A stretch of 64,000 nucleotides of DNA, from assembly GCF_023016265.1 (NCBI RefSeq), contig NZ_CP095412.1:2170001-2234000 (forward strand). Reading direction: 5' to 3'. Under the pieces are notes generated by a model. That model searched no databases, was not told the DNA's origin, and worked only from the letters and a program-made list of their open reading frames with translations. This DNA is from Blastococcus sp. PRF04-17 (GTDB lineage Bacteria; Actinomycetota; Actinomycetes; Mycobacteriales; Geodermatophilaceae). This document shows, piece after piece, positions 1 to 9,466 of this stretch; the first letter of the stretch is position 1, and each line of letters opens with the position of its first letter. A program made the position numbers and the translations under genes.

Positions 1-1097
1 GTTGGCCGGCGCCTCCGCGGGGACGTCGAGGTGCTCGAGCAGCGCCACGACGAACTCCTGCGGGCGCTCGACGTGCGGTGAGTGGCCGACGCCGGGCAGC
101 ACGACCTCCCGGTAGGCGCCGCCGGTCGCGGCGTACCGGTCGAGCACCGTGCGCGTCTGGGTGACCATCGGCTGGGGCGGGAAGGCCTCGGCCCCCGGCC
201 ACCCCGGGACGGCGCCGATCGAGCCGAGGTAGGCGAGGTCGAACACCGAGGTGTCCGAGACGATCTGGTCGGCCTCCCCCGGATCCACAGGATCGGCGGC
301 TTCGGTGCCAGGTCGACGATCCCGGACGCGTCGAAGACGGTCGGCGCCATCGTGTTGAGCACGCCGCGCTCGCCCGGGGCGACGCCGGGCCATGCCTCGA
401 CCACCACCGCCTCGCCGGGGTAGTGGTCCTCGCCGGTCCGGGTGCTGTTCATCGCGGCGACGAAGACGTCCTCCAGGTCCGGGTCGATGGGCAGCGACCC
501 CGGCGCGACGTAGAACGAGCGCAGGACGTTCCGGGGGCTCGTCGGGCTCGCGTCGCCGGTGTCGCCCGCCGCGAGAGCCGCCACGAAGTCCGGATTGGCC
601 GCGCCGGCGCCGGAGCCGGTGCCGTCGGGATGCACCCGTGCCCCGTCGGCCCCCGCCGTGCCACCGAAGCCGAACGGCGAGACCGGTGCCACCAGCGCGA
701 CCGAGGCCACCCGCTCCGGGCGGTCCACCAGGTGCTGCAGCACCACGCCCGCGCCCATGCTCCAGCCGACCAGGTGCACCCGGTCCAGCCCGAGAGCGGT
801 CACCAGCGCGTCGAGGTCGTCGGCCCAGTCACGGACGCCGCGGGTGGCGTCGACCGGCAGCGGATCGGTGTCCCCGTAGCCGCGCAGGTCGACGGCGAGG
901 ACGCGATGCCGTCCGGTCGATCCCAGCGCCAGCATCGGCTGCTGCCAGAACAGCGCACAGCTCACGTTGCCGTGCACGAACAACACCGCCTCCCCCGGTC
1001 CGCGGGGGTCGACTCCCTCGAGGTGCAGGACGTTCTGGGTGAGCCGGTCGGTGGGCAGCCGGGTGGCGGTGATGCCGGGCAGCAGGTGGTCGGTCAT
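1..1097 (-). CDS. alpha/beta hydrolase, frameshifted, C-terminus beyond window edge
   Basis: Alpha/beta-hydrolase fold protein; substrate unknown. Read from ATG at 1097, it shows the oxyanion region (LFVHGNVS) and the nucleophile elbow GWSMGAG, so Ser is the nucleophile. The frame is good down to PPILWIRG near position 290, then turns into Arg/Ser-rich junk. The adjacent frame carries the expected continuation, with DQIVSD (likely acid Asp) and VGHSPHVERP (catalytic His) near the edge. One extra base in the C-run at 277-281 would restore a single frame, so I read this as one gene with a missing base. No neighbour indicates the substrate. The fold assignment is firm; the frameshift could also be real. 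Confidence 0.8.
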   Translation of the reverse strand, partial: MTDHLLPGITATRLPTDRLTQNVLHLEGVDPRGPGEAVLFVHGNVSCALFWQQPMLALGSTGRHRVLAVDLRGYGDTDPLPVDATRGVRDWADDLDALVTALGLDRVHLVGWSMGAGVVLQHLVDRPERVASVALVAPVSPFGFGGTAGADGARVHPDGTGSGAGAANPDFVAALAAGDTGDASPTSPRNVLRSFYVAPGSLPIDPDLEDVFVAAMNSTRTGEDHYPGEAVVVEAWPGVAPGERGVLNTMAPTVFDASGIVDLAPKPPILWIRGRPTRSSRTPRCSTSPTSARSAPSRGGRGPRPSRPSRWSPRRARCSTGTPRPAAPTGRSCCPASATHRTSSARRSSSWRCSSTSTSPRRRRP

Positions 1098-1204
1098 GCG
1101 CAGCTCCTCGGGCCGGGGGAGGCACACGCTAGCGACCGAGGTGCCTCGCCGGTGTGACCGCGGGCACCGGGGAACTGACAGGATCGCGACCTACAGTTCC
1201 GGTG

Positions 1205-1900
1205 ATGACCGCGCCGCGCACCGCCGTGCACGCCTCCGGCGCCCGGCGGCGGACCACGGCGGTGCGGACCGTCCGGCGGCGCCGGGCGCCTGGCAGCTCG
1301 GCCGTTCGGCGGCCTCGCGTGGCACGGACCAGACGCCCGACGCGCGGGCGCCCGACGCGGCGCGGCCCGGCGCACGCCCTGCAGCGGTGGTGGCCCGCGC
1401 TCCTGGTCGTCGCGGCTGTCCTCGTCGGCCTCGCCTGGGACGCCGACCGTGCAGCCCCGCCGCCGGAGGTCTGCCGGTTGCCGGGCTCGGGTGTGGAGGT
1501 GACCGACGAGCAGATCGGCAACGCCGACGTCATCGCGCGCGTCGGCCGGGAACGCGGGCTGCCCGAGCGGGCCGTCGTGATCGCCGTGGCCACCGCCCAG
1601 CAGGAGTCGCGGTTGCGCAACCTCGACTACGGCGACCGCGACTCGCTGGGACTCTTCCAGCAGCGCCCGTCGCAGGGCTGGGGAACCGAAGCCCAGGTCC
1701 AGGACCCGGTGTACGCGGCAGGCAAGTTCTACGACGGGTTGGTGCGGGTCCCGGGATGGGATACGCGCCGCTTGACCGAGGTGGCCCAGGACGTGCAGTT
1801 GAGCGGCTTTCCCGAGGCGTACCAGCAGTGGGAGGTGATGGCCGTGGAGCTCGCCGGCATGCTGAGGACCGGTGGGGTCGACGGCGTCACCTGCGCGTGA
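1205..1900 (+). CDS. membrane-anchored lysozyme/transglycosylase-like protein
   Basis: About 231 aa from ATG 1205; GTG codons at 1154 and 1202 are alternative starts. The first 60 residues are very rich in Arg, Pro and Thr. One hydrophobic segment follows at about 62-78 (LLVVAAVLVGLAW) and then an extracytoplasmic domain. That domain has QQESRLRNLDYGDRDS, LGLFQQRPSQGWG and YAAGKFYDGL, which resemble the Glu-Ser and GLFQ features of lysozyme-like transglycosylase folds in secreted actinobacterial proteins. Peptidoglycan cleavage is therefore plausible but unproven. It lies between a minus-strand hydrolase and the end of the TIR gene, with no operon partner. Confidence 0.6.
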   Translation: MTAPRTAVHASGARRRTTAVRTVRRRRAPGSSAVRRPRVARTRRPTRGRPTRRGPAHALQRWWPALLVVAAVLVGLAWDADRAAPPPEVCRLPGSGVEVTDEQIGNADVIARVGRERGLPERAVVIAVATAQQESRLRNLDYGDRDSLGLFQQRPSQGWGTEAQVQDPVYAAGKFYDGLVRVPGWDTRRLTEVAQDVQLSGFPEAYQQWEVMAVELAGMLRTGGVDGVTCA

Positions 1901-1916
1901 GTCCCGACCGACCGGC

Positions 1917-4900
1917 TCACCGGGGGCGGCCGCAGCGCAGGTCGGCCGGTGGGGGCTGGTCGACCAGCCGGCTCCACTCGCCGGGGGTCAGGTCGCGGCC
2001 GGCCGTCCGGCACGCGATGTCGACCCAGTCCTCGGGTTCGGTCACGTAGTGCCGCAGCCAGCCGCTGGCCGTCGGGTCGGAGATGTCCGGGGAAGCCACG
2101 AACATGCGGTCCCCGTCGGGTGACAGGGCGATGCCCGGCCGCAACCCGTACGTGACCGGCGCAGGGCTCCCCACCGTGCCCAGGACGGCGCCCGCGGCGG
2201 TGTCGACCAGCACGATCGTTCCGTCCTCGCGCAGCCGGGCCGCCACCTCGGCCTGGCTCGAGGCGACCAGCGCCACCGCGTCCCCGGGGCTGCCCGGCAC
2301 GACCGCTGTCACGTCGTGGCCGGATTCGTCGCGGATCTCGAGCGACCCGTCGGCGGTGGCGATCAGCAGATGGTCGCGTGTGAAGGTCACACCCCACGCA
2401 TCCCCCGTGGGCAGGACGTCGACGACGCCTTCCTCGACGTCCACCAGCCAGGCTTCGAAGGTCCCGCTCTCGGACGACAGGTTCCAGACGATCGTCGCGA
2501 CCCGGGAGACGTCCGCGTCGAACACGAGTGGCCCCGCCTGGTGATACCTCTCTCCGGCTCGTTCCAGGGCGGAGTCGAACGCGGCCCGCGCGCGGACGAT
2601 CGCGGTGTCCGCGGCGTCGTCCGGCTCCGCGACGGAGGCGCGCAGCACGATCTCGGCCTCGCCCGGGGCGGTGGGGGCCTGCACTACGTCGCCGTGGCCC
2701 GAGGGCGCCTGCACGCGTTGCACGAGCGGGCCGTCCGGTCCACCCTCGCGGACGTCGATGGACACCGAGGGCGGCACGGTCAAGAACAGCCGGGAGCCGT
2801 CGTCCGACCACCGGATGATCTCGAACGGGCCCGGGCTGTCGGGAAAGGAGAGGAACCGGAAGGACTGCGCGGCCCCGTCGTCGTCCACTCCGGCGCCGTG
2901 AACGGCGAGAACCTGGTTGTGGGAGTCGCTGACGGCCACCCGCTGCCCGTCCGGACTGACGATCACGGTGGGTCCGGCGCAGCCGTTGCACTCACCGGGT
3001 GCCCAGGTCGGCACCTGCCCGCCCATCCGGCTCATCTGGGTGAGGTCCCACAGGGCGATCGCACTCCCGGAGACGGAGAGAAGGGTCTGCCCGCCCTCGC
3101 CCACGAACATCAGCCGGTCCACCGAGGCGTTCCCGGTCAGCACGTCGACCTGCTCCGCGGCCGCTGCCGCGGGGGCCGTGCGCAGCACGTGGATCGAACC
3201 GGTCTCCGCGACCGCGACGAACTCACCTTCTGCGGAGACGGCCAGAGCCTCCGGGTTGCGGCCGGGACCGACGGCGACCAGGTCGGGGCGGTCGTATTCG
3301 GCGGGCCGGGACACGTCGTAGACCGGGATCTCGGCGGCGGCGTTGGTCCAGGTGTAGAACCGGCCGTCAGGTGACACGCCGGCTCCGTAGAAGTGGACGC
3401 CGGGAAGGGGGGCCTCCGACGTCGCGACCGTCGCCAGCGTGGACGTCTGGATCAGGTGCCAGATGCCGCGGTCCACGTCGACGGCGGTGATCCGGTCCTC
3501 GTCGGAGAAGACGAGCTCGTCCGCCAGCACGGCGAGCGTCGTCTCGGCGGAGGTGCGCGTCCCCAGGTCGACGACGGTCAGCGTCGAACCGGGCGTGTCG
3601 GCGGGACCACCGTCGACGCGGGCCGTGTTGACCGCGAGCTGTCGGCCGTCGGGCGAGACCGCCACGACCTGCGGCCCGCCGTCCGCGGCAGGTGGCGGAA
3701 GCGGCAGACGCACCTCCTCGCCGTCGGCCCACACCGTGACGCCCCCGTCGACGGACGCGGCGATCCACGATCCGTCGTCGCTGACCGAGACGGAGACGAC
3801 CGCACCGTCCAGCCCGGCCGAGCCGGCGGGCCTCACTGGCGCCTGTCGTTTCCCATAGGAGGACCTCCCCGTCCTCGGTTCCCGCAACCAGCACGGTGCC
3901 GTCGCGAGAAGCGCCGAGCGCCGACACGGCGGCGCCGGCCTGCAGATAACGCACGAGGCGGGGACTTGCCGCGACGACCGACATCAGCGCCCGCCGGGTC
4001 TCGGGATTGGGGTCGCGGCGGTATCCCTCCACGGCCAGCAGCTGAGCCACGTCCAGCCGGTCGCCGATGCCCGCGACCGCGGTCGCCGCCAGCTGCCGGG
4101 CCGTGGCCACCGTCTCCTGCTGGCGCGCCACCCGCTGCTGGAGGACCGCGATCCCAGCGCCCACCACGGCGAGAACGAGGAGGACGGACAGTCCGATCGT
4201 GGTGCGTCCCCTCAGCCACCGGTCCCGGACGATGCTCCTGGTCAGGAACTCGCCTGCGGCCGTGCTCAGCGCCACGCGCTCGGAGAGCAGTGTGCGCCGT
4301 CGGAACGGCCACGGTTTCCACGGCAGCCGGACGGACGCCCGCGGTCCGCCGCCCTCGACTGCGCCCGCCCCTGGCTCGGGTTCGAGGTGGACCCCGGTGT
4401 CGGCCACCGCGGCCGCCAGCTGGCCGCGTTCCCACAGCTTCCGGGGTGGCCTGCCATCCACGAGCCACTCCTCGGCCGCCAGCTCGACCCCGCGTCGAGC
4501 CCGGAGGGCCACCGAGGCGCCGTCGATCGCATCGCGCAGCGGCGGCCACGCCGACAGGAAGGCCTCGTGCGCGACTCCGACGACCACTCGGTCGGCCTCG
4601 CGGTCGGTGACGAGCAGGCGCCTGGCGATGAACGCGTCGAAGGCAGCGGCGACGGCCGGCGGCAGCTCGTCCCGCGGCACCCGGGAGCGCGTCCGCCGTC
4701 CGCGTTCGTCCACGGTGACCAGCCGGAGCAGTTCCGTGACGACCTGCTCGGCGGGGAGACCACCGGAGGAGACCGCTGTCTCCAGGGCGGCATCGGCCTG
4801 CCGGACCAGGGCCCCCTGCACGCCGCCGAGCTGCTCGTAGCGGCCGGCGAGCAGGCGACCGCCTCGTGGGATCCCCTCGGCCAGCTCGGCCAGCGTGTAG

Positions 4901-6051
4901 GCGAGCAACGGGAGCGCGTCCCCGGAGTCCGTGTCGGCCACCAGCCGGTCCACCAGGGCGTCGTCCACCTCGATGCCCGCCAGCCGAGCCGGCTTCTCCA
5001 CGACCGCCCGCAGCGCGTCGCGGCGCAGCGGCGCGATCGTGTGGAGCCGCTTGGGCAGAGCCGCCAGGGCCTCGTCGGTCAGCAGCGGCTCCAGGAACTC
5101 CGGTCGCATGGTGGCGACCAGCTGCACCGGCCCCGACAGCGCCGGGCACACGGTCTCGGCGAAGCGGGCCCGCGCGTCCGGTGTCGAGCGGGTGACGATC
5201 TCCTCGAACTGGTCGACCACGACGAGCAGGCGACGCCGCCGGTGACCGGGGACCGACAGCAGCAGGTCGTCGACCACCTCTCCGAGCCCCCCGTTGCGGA
5301 CCCGTTCGCGGAGTGCGGCGGGCGAGTCACCGGAGCCGAGCAGCCGGGCCGCGGCCGCGAGCTCCCGCACCAGGGCCGACAGGGGATCGGCGCCCGGTAG
5401 GAAGGGGGACAACGTCCACCAGTCGGGCTCCCGTGCCATGACCGGGAGGAGCCCCGCTCGTGCCAGGGAGGACTTGCCCGAACCCGACGGGCCCAGCACG
5501 AGGAGAGCGGCGCCGTCCGCCTGCTCGGCCGGAGACCTGAGCAGCGCGGCCAGTTCCTCGGTCTCGCGCTCGCGGCCGAAGAACACCCGGTGCTGGTCGG
5601 TCTCGAACGGGCGCAGGCCCGGGAAGGGCGAGCGGTCGTCCGGCCATCCGCCGCCCCCGGCCGCGTCCACGCGGACCAGTACCTCGGTGAGTGCCGCCCG
5701 TCCCCGCTCCCCGTCGCCGGCCACGTCGACGTGGTGGACCGATTGCAGCAGCGGGTGGGTCACGCCGGGCTCGGCCCGCAACGGAAGCAAGCGGGTTCCC
5801 CGCGAGCGGGCGAAGACCAGTTCGGCCGTGCACCACACCGAGCTGATGTATGCCGACGTGAGGATGCACACCACGGCGTCGGCCCAGCGCAGCCGCTCGA
5901 ACAGCCGCTGTTCCCACTCCTCGCCGAGGACGATGCCGTCGCCCAGGTCGCGGTCGAGGAAGACCTCGTGTCCGCCGGCTCGCAACCAGCCGTGCACCAC
6001 GGTCGCGAAGTCGGTATCGGCGCCGGCGTGACTGACGAACACCCTCGCCAC
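1917..6051 (-). CDS. TIR - nSTAND NTPase - WD40 protein, frameshifted
   Basis: A giant STAND-type protein of about 1,380 aa if repaired, from GTG 6051 (a G-rich stretch lies upstream). Residues 1-110 are a TIR domain (RVFVSHAGAD; SSVWCTAELVF, whose Glu, about residue 77, matches the catalytic Glu of TIR NADases). Next comes an nSTAND1-type NTPase: PGLRPFETDQHRVFFGRE, P-loop GPSGSGKSS near 187-195, Walker B LVVVDQFEEI. A membrane segment (GLSVLLVLAVVGAGIAVL, about 615-635) precedes a long WD40-like beta-propeller. The frame breaks near 3822 after EARRLGR; the next frame resumes at LDGAVVSVSVSDDGSW and runs to 1917. This needs one extra base (or two missing), unlike the other breaks here. By family precedent it may sense phage or damage and deplete NAD. 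It stands alone, with no obvious partner. Confidence 0.85.
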
Positions 6052-6182
6052 ATCGCCCCCTCAGGGCTCTCCCGAAGGGCCCCTCGGACCAGACTGTTCA
6101 CCGACAGCGACACCGTCAACACCCGCCCGCAGCACCGGAATCTGCCTGTTACCTCCGCCGGGTGATATCGCTCAGGTCCGAC

Positions 6183-6713
6183 ATGCCCGCCGCCGACGAC
6201 CTCGGCATGACGACCGCGCCGAAGCACGACCTCCCCACCGCACCGTGCGACGATGCCGCGGTCGCCGACGTGACGACCCTGCTGCCCTCGCGCGACGCTC
6301 TGCTCGAGCGTCTCGGCGAGCGGCTGACCGTGACCGTCCGCACCTCGGCCACCCTCGTGATCATCGGGCTGCTGCGCCGCGACGAGGGCTGGCCGACGGC
6401 GCAGAGCACGCTGGCCGCGGTGACCGGACTGCTGGCCCGGTCGCTGCGCGGCGACGACTACCTCGCCAAGTCCGGGCCCGGGGAGTTCGCCGTCCTGATG
6501 TCCGGTCCGGCGGACGCGGCCGAGCCGGCCGCCACGCGGCTGAGCGCCGCGATCTCCGACCTCGGCATCGAGGGGTTGACGGCCGCCGCCGGCATCGCGC
6601 AGCTGGCTCCCGAGCTCTCGGCCGAGGAGGTGCTGCGCCGCGGGCTGGTCAGCCTCACCGCCGCCCGGCGGGCGGGCGCCGGCACGGTGATCCGCTACCG
6701 CGAGCCGTACTGA
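6183..6713 (+). CDS. degenerate GGDEF-domain protein
   Basis: About 176 aa from ATG 6183; ATG 6207 is also possible. It reads like one cytoplasmic GGDEF fold: LPSRDALLERLGERL at the start, the hydrophobic strand TLVIIGLLRR, SLRGDDYLAKSGPGEFAVLM at the signature site, and AATRLSAAISDLGI after it. The signature is GPGEF rather than GG(D/E)EF, so cyclase activity is doubtful and it may bind nucleotide or act as a regulatory module. It is divergent from the TIR gene and ends just before the convergent dapC. No transmembrane or sensory domain is visible. Confidence 0.6.
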   Translation: MPAADDLGMTTAPKHDLPTAPCDDAAVADVTTLLPSRDALLERLGERLTVTVRTSATLVIIGLLRRDEGWPTAQSTLAAVTGLLARSLRGDDYLAKSGPGEFAVLMSGPADAAEPAATRLSAAISDLGIEGLTAAAGIAQLAPELSAEEVLRRGLVSLTAARRAGAGTVIRYREPY

Positions 6714-6714
6714 G

Positions 6715-7845
6715 TCACGGCGCGAGGCGCTCCACCGCGGCGTCGATCCGCTCGTCGGACGCGGTGAGCGCCAGCCGCACGTGCCGCCCCCCGGCGGGAC
6801 CGTAGAAGACGCCGGGCGCGGCGACGATGCCGAGACCGGCGAGGAAGTCGATGGTCGACCAGCAGTCCTCGTCTCGGGTGGCCCACAGGTAGAGCCCCGC
6901 CTCGGAGTGGTCGATCCGGAGCCCGGCGGCCCGGACGGCGGCGGCGAGCCGCTCCCGCCGCGCCCGGTACCGCGCGCGCTGGGCGTCGACGTGGGCGTCG
7001 TCCTCCAGGGCGGCCACCATGGCGGCCTGCACCGGCGTCGGCACCAGGAGCCCGAGATGCCGGCGCACCTCCCATGCGCGCCGGACCAGCGCCGGATCGC
7101 CCGAGAGCAGACCGCCGCGGTAACCGGCGGCGGTCGACTGCTTGGACAGCGAGTGCACGGCCAGCAGGCCCGCGTGGTCGGCACCCGCGATCGCGGGGTG
7201 CAGGATCGACCGCGGCTCGACGTCCCAGCCGAGCGTCACGTAGCACTCGTCGGCGACCACGGGCACGCCGTGCGCCCGGCCCCAGGCGACCCACCCCCGC
7301 AGCTGGTCGTCGGTCAGCACCCGCCCGTGCGGGTTGCCGGGCGAGTTCAGCCAGACCAGGACCACACCTGCGGCATCGGCCGGCGGCGTGTCCGTGCGCC
7401 GCACGGCCAGCCCGGCCAGCACCGCGCCGACCTCGTAGGTGGGGTAGGCGACCTCGGGCACGACGACGGTGCCGGTCCCCGTGAGCCCGAGCAGGGTCGG
7501 GAGCAGCGCGACGAGCTCCTTGGAGCCGACCGTGGGGATGACCGACGGGTCAGCGCCGAGCGGGTCGGCCACCGCGACGCCGAGCCGGCGCCGCAGCCAC
7601 CCGGCAGCCGCCGTCCGCAGGGCCGGCGTGCCCAGGGCGGTGGGATAGCCGGGCGCGTTCCCGGCGGCGGCCAGGGCGTCGGACAGCACCGTCGGTGTGT
7701 CGTCGACCGGGGTGCCGATCGACAGGTCGACCACGCCGCCCGGGTGCCCGGCGGCGCGCGCCCGGGCACCGGTGAGCGCGTCCCAGGGGAAGTCGGGCAG
7801 CGAACGGGCCGCGCCCGGGACCGTCTCCGTCAGTGGCCCTTTCAG
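6715..7845 (-). CDS. dapC: succinyldiaminopimelate transaminase DapC
   Basis: PLP-dependent fold-type I aminotransferase of the lysine/diaminopimelate pathway, converting succinyl-amino-ketopimelate to succinyl-DAP with glutamate. Seen: LPDFPWDAL, VDLSIGTPVDDTP, GNAPGYPTALGTPAL, VVLVWLNSPGNPHGR, VADECYVTLGWD and the PLP-lysine loop AVHSLSKQSTAAGYRGG. It directly follows ferredoxin fdxA; the fdxA-dapC order is also found in mycobacteria and supports the assignment. The start is unclear: no ATG, GTG or TTG lies between the fdxA stop and the conserved N-terminus. CTG at 7845 (overlapping the fdxA stop) or CTG at 7833 are the candidates; the next GTG, near 7738, would cut off about 36 conserved residues. 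Confidence 0.85.
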   Translation of the reverse strand: MKGPLTETVPGAARSLPDFPWDALTGARARAAGHPGGVVDLSIGTPVDDTPTVLSDALAAAGNAPGYPTALGTPALRTAAAGWLRRRLGVAVADPLGADPSVIPTVGSKELVALLPTLLGLTGTGTVVVPEVAYPTYEVGAVLAGLAVRRTDTPPADAAGVVLVWLNSPGNPHGRVLTDDQLRGWVAWGRAHGVPVVADECYVTLGWDVEPRSILHPAIAGADHAGLLAVHSLSKQSTAAGYRGGLLSGDPALVRRAWEVRRHLGLLVPTPVQAAMVAALEDDAHVDAQRARYRARRERLAAAVRAAGLRIDHSEAGLYLWATRDEDCWSTIDFLAGLGIVAAPGVFYGPAGGRHVRLALTASDERIDAAVERLAP

Positions 7846-8168
7846 TGACCTTCGCCCTGCGGGGGAAGCGCGGCGACCAGCGGGTGGTCCTTGTTGATCT
7901 TCCCCGTCTTCGCCGCACCCCCCGGGCTGCCGAGGTCGGAGAAGAACTCCACGTTGGCGTTGTAGAAGTCCTTCCACTTGTCCGGGACGTCGTCCTCGTA
8001 GTAGATGGCCTCCACCGGGCAGACCGGCTCGCAGGCGCCGCAGTCCACGCACTCGTCGGGGTGGATGTAGAGCATCCGCTCGCCCTCGTAGATGCAGTCC
8101 ACCGGACACTCGTCGATGCACGCCTTGTCGAGGACGTCGACGCAGGCCTGGGTGATCACGTAGGTCAC
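7842..8168 (-). CDS. fdxA: 7Fe ferredoxin FdxA/FdxC
   Basis: Seven-iron (3Fe-4S plus 4Fe-4S) ferredoxin of 108 aa, a soluble electron carrier. Starts MTYVITQACVDVLDKACIDE. The N-terminal cluster cysteines are C9, C17 and C21-Pro; the second set is CVDCGACEPVCP. The YEGERMLYIHPDECVDCGAC stretch is typical of the actinobacterial/alphaproteobacterial FdxA family, as is the length. It is translationally adjacent to dapC and may form a two-gene operon with it. Likely partners are cytochrome P450s or reductases elsewhere; none is in this window except possibly the ferredoxin-type sulfite reductase at 27.2 kb, which is inference. Confidence 0.93.
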   Translation of the reverse strand: MTYVITQACVDVLDKACIDECPVDCIYEGERMLYIHPDECVDCGACEPVCPVEAIYYEDDVPDKWKDFYNANVEFFSDLGSPGGAAKTGKINKDHPLVAALPPQGEGH

Positions 8169-8358
8169 GGTGGTTCCCTCCCGGGGACGCGTGTAGCAGT
8201 AACCGCTGGCCAGGCCAGGGTGGGTCCTGAGGCCACAGTATGACGCCCCGGTGCGCGCGCGGGCGCGACGGGTGGCCCGCGACGGGCCGACGTCCCCCGG
8301 ACGGGGTGACCCGGAAGCGGCATCTCAAGCTTCGCGGGCGTCTGCCGATCCTGGTTGC

Positions 8359-9435
8359 GTGCACGGAGCGAGGAACACGCGGGCGACGTCGGCGTCCCCC
8401 TTCGACGCACAGGCGGCCATGGAGGGCCTGCTCCAGCGTCTGCGCGCCTCCTCCGGCGCCACCCGGCTCTCGGTGTGGGTGCTCGAGGCCACGACGCAGA
8501 CGATGGTCCCGTTCCGCCAGGCGGTAGCCACCTCCGGGCGGCCACCCGTCGAGCACCCCCGCCTGCGCACGCCGGTCGCGCTGAGCCGGTCGCCCTTCTT
8601 CGCCCGCGTCGTCCGGGACCGGGCGCCGGCCGTGGCGCACTCGACCGGGCGCCGGGCAGCCGACCGCGAGATCGAGGATGTCGGCATCCGCTCGGCCCAC
8701 GGCGAGCCGCTGCTCCTGGACGGCGAGGTCATCGGCGTCCTGACCGTCGAGCCGGCCGCGGCGGCCGCACCGCGCCTGCTCCGCAGGGCCACCCGTGAGC
8801 TCGCCGCAGCGGTCGACGAGGCGTGGACCCGGCGCTCGGAGAAGCGTCGGACCGCGCAGGCCACCGTCCTGCTGCAGCTGATCGAGTCCGCCTCGCAGGC
8901 GCCGTCGACGGACCAGCTCCTGGCGGTCGCCTGCCGGCTGCTGGCCGGGCTCGGCGAGGTGGAGCGCGCCTGCATCTTCCTGGTCGAGGACGGCGCCCTG
9001 GTGCCGCGCATGGCCAGCTGCGCCGACGGCCGTCGCGACCCGGCCACCCGGGAGCAGTTCCGCAACGCCCCCGTCGGGCTGCAGCTGGCCGAGACCGTGC
9101 TGCGGACCGGCCAGCCGGTGACCGCCGACCGGGACTCGCATCTGCTGTCGGGCTGGTGGGCCGACTCCTTCCACATCGCCTCCGGCCTCGCCGTGCCGCT
9201 GGGGCGCAGCCCGCATCTCGCCGGCGTGCTGGCCCTGGGCAGCACCCGGCTGCGACCGTTCTCCGAGGACGTTCGCCGCCTCGCCGCGGCCGCCGGCGCG
9301 CACCTCGGCGGCGTCATCGAGCAGGCCCGCACCAGCCAGGCACGCGCGGCCTCGCTGACCACCACCCGCGTGGTCCGCCACAGGCTGGTCGACCGAGGGG
9401 CTCGCCCGCGCCGCCGCCTGCTGCCCGCCCGCTGA
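8359..9435 (+). CDS. tandem GAF-domain protein
   Basis: About 358 aa from GTG 8359; in-frame starts exist up to 8251 and ATG lies at 8419. Two GAF-like modules are visible: the first about LSVWVLEATTQTMVPFRQAV to HGEPLLLDGEVIGVLTVEP, the second from TDQLLAVACRLLAGLGEV through ACIFLVEDGALVPRM to SGLAVPLGRSPHLAGVLALG. There is no output domain (kinase, GGDEF, HTH), so this is a free-standing sensor module or has lost a partner. The last 30 residues are unusually Arg-rich and might reflect another indel. It is divergent from fdxA and about 30 bases upstream of the GNAT gene. The ligand is unknown. Confidence 0.65.
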   Translation: MHGARNTRATSASPFDAQAAMEGLLQRLRASSGATRLSVWVLEATTQTMVPFRQAVATSGRPPVEHPRLRTPVALSRSPFFARVVRDRAPAVAHSTGRRAADREIEDVGIRSAHGEPLLLDGEVIGVLTVEPAAAAAPRLLRRATRELAAAVDEAWTRRSEKRRTAQATVLLQLIESASQAPSTDQLLAVACRLLAGLGEVERACIFLVEDGALVPRMASCADGRRDPATREQFRNAPVGLQLAETVLRTGQPVTADRDSHLLSGWWADSFHIASGLAVPLGRSPHLAGVLALGSTRLRPFSEDVRRLAAAAGAHLGGVIEQARTSQARAASLTTTRVVRHRLVDRGARPRRRLLPAR

Positions 9436-9466
9436 CGCGGCGGCCCGCCCCGGGAGAATCCCCCGC

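Noticed and set aside
1729-2991. Long minus-strand ORF of 420 codons, Arg-rich
   Set aside because: It lies out of frame over the WD40 part of the TIR gene and the plus-strand lysozyme-like gene; composition is that of a shadow frame in GC-rich DNA.
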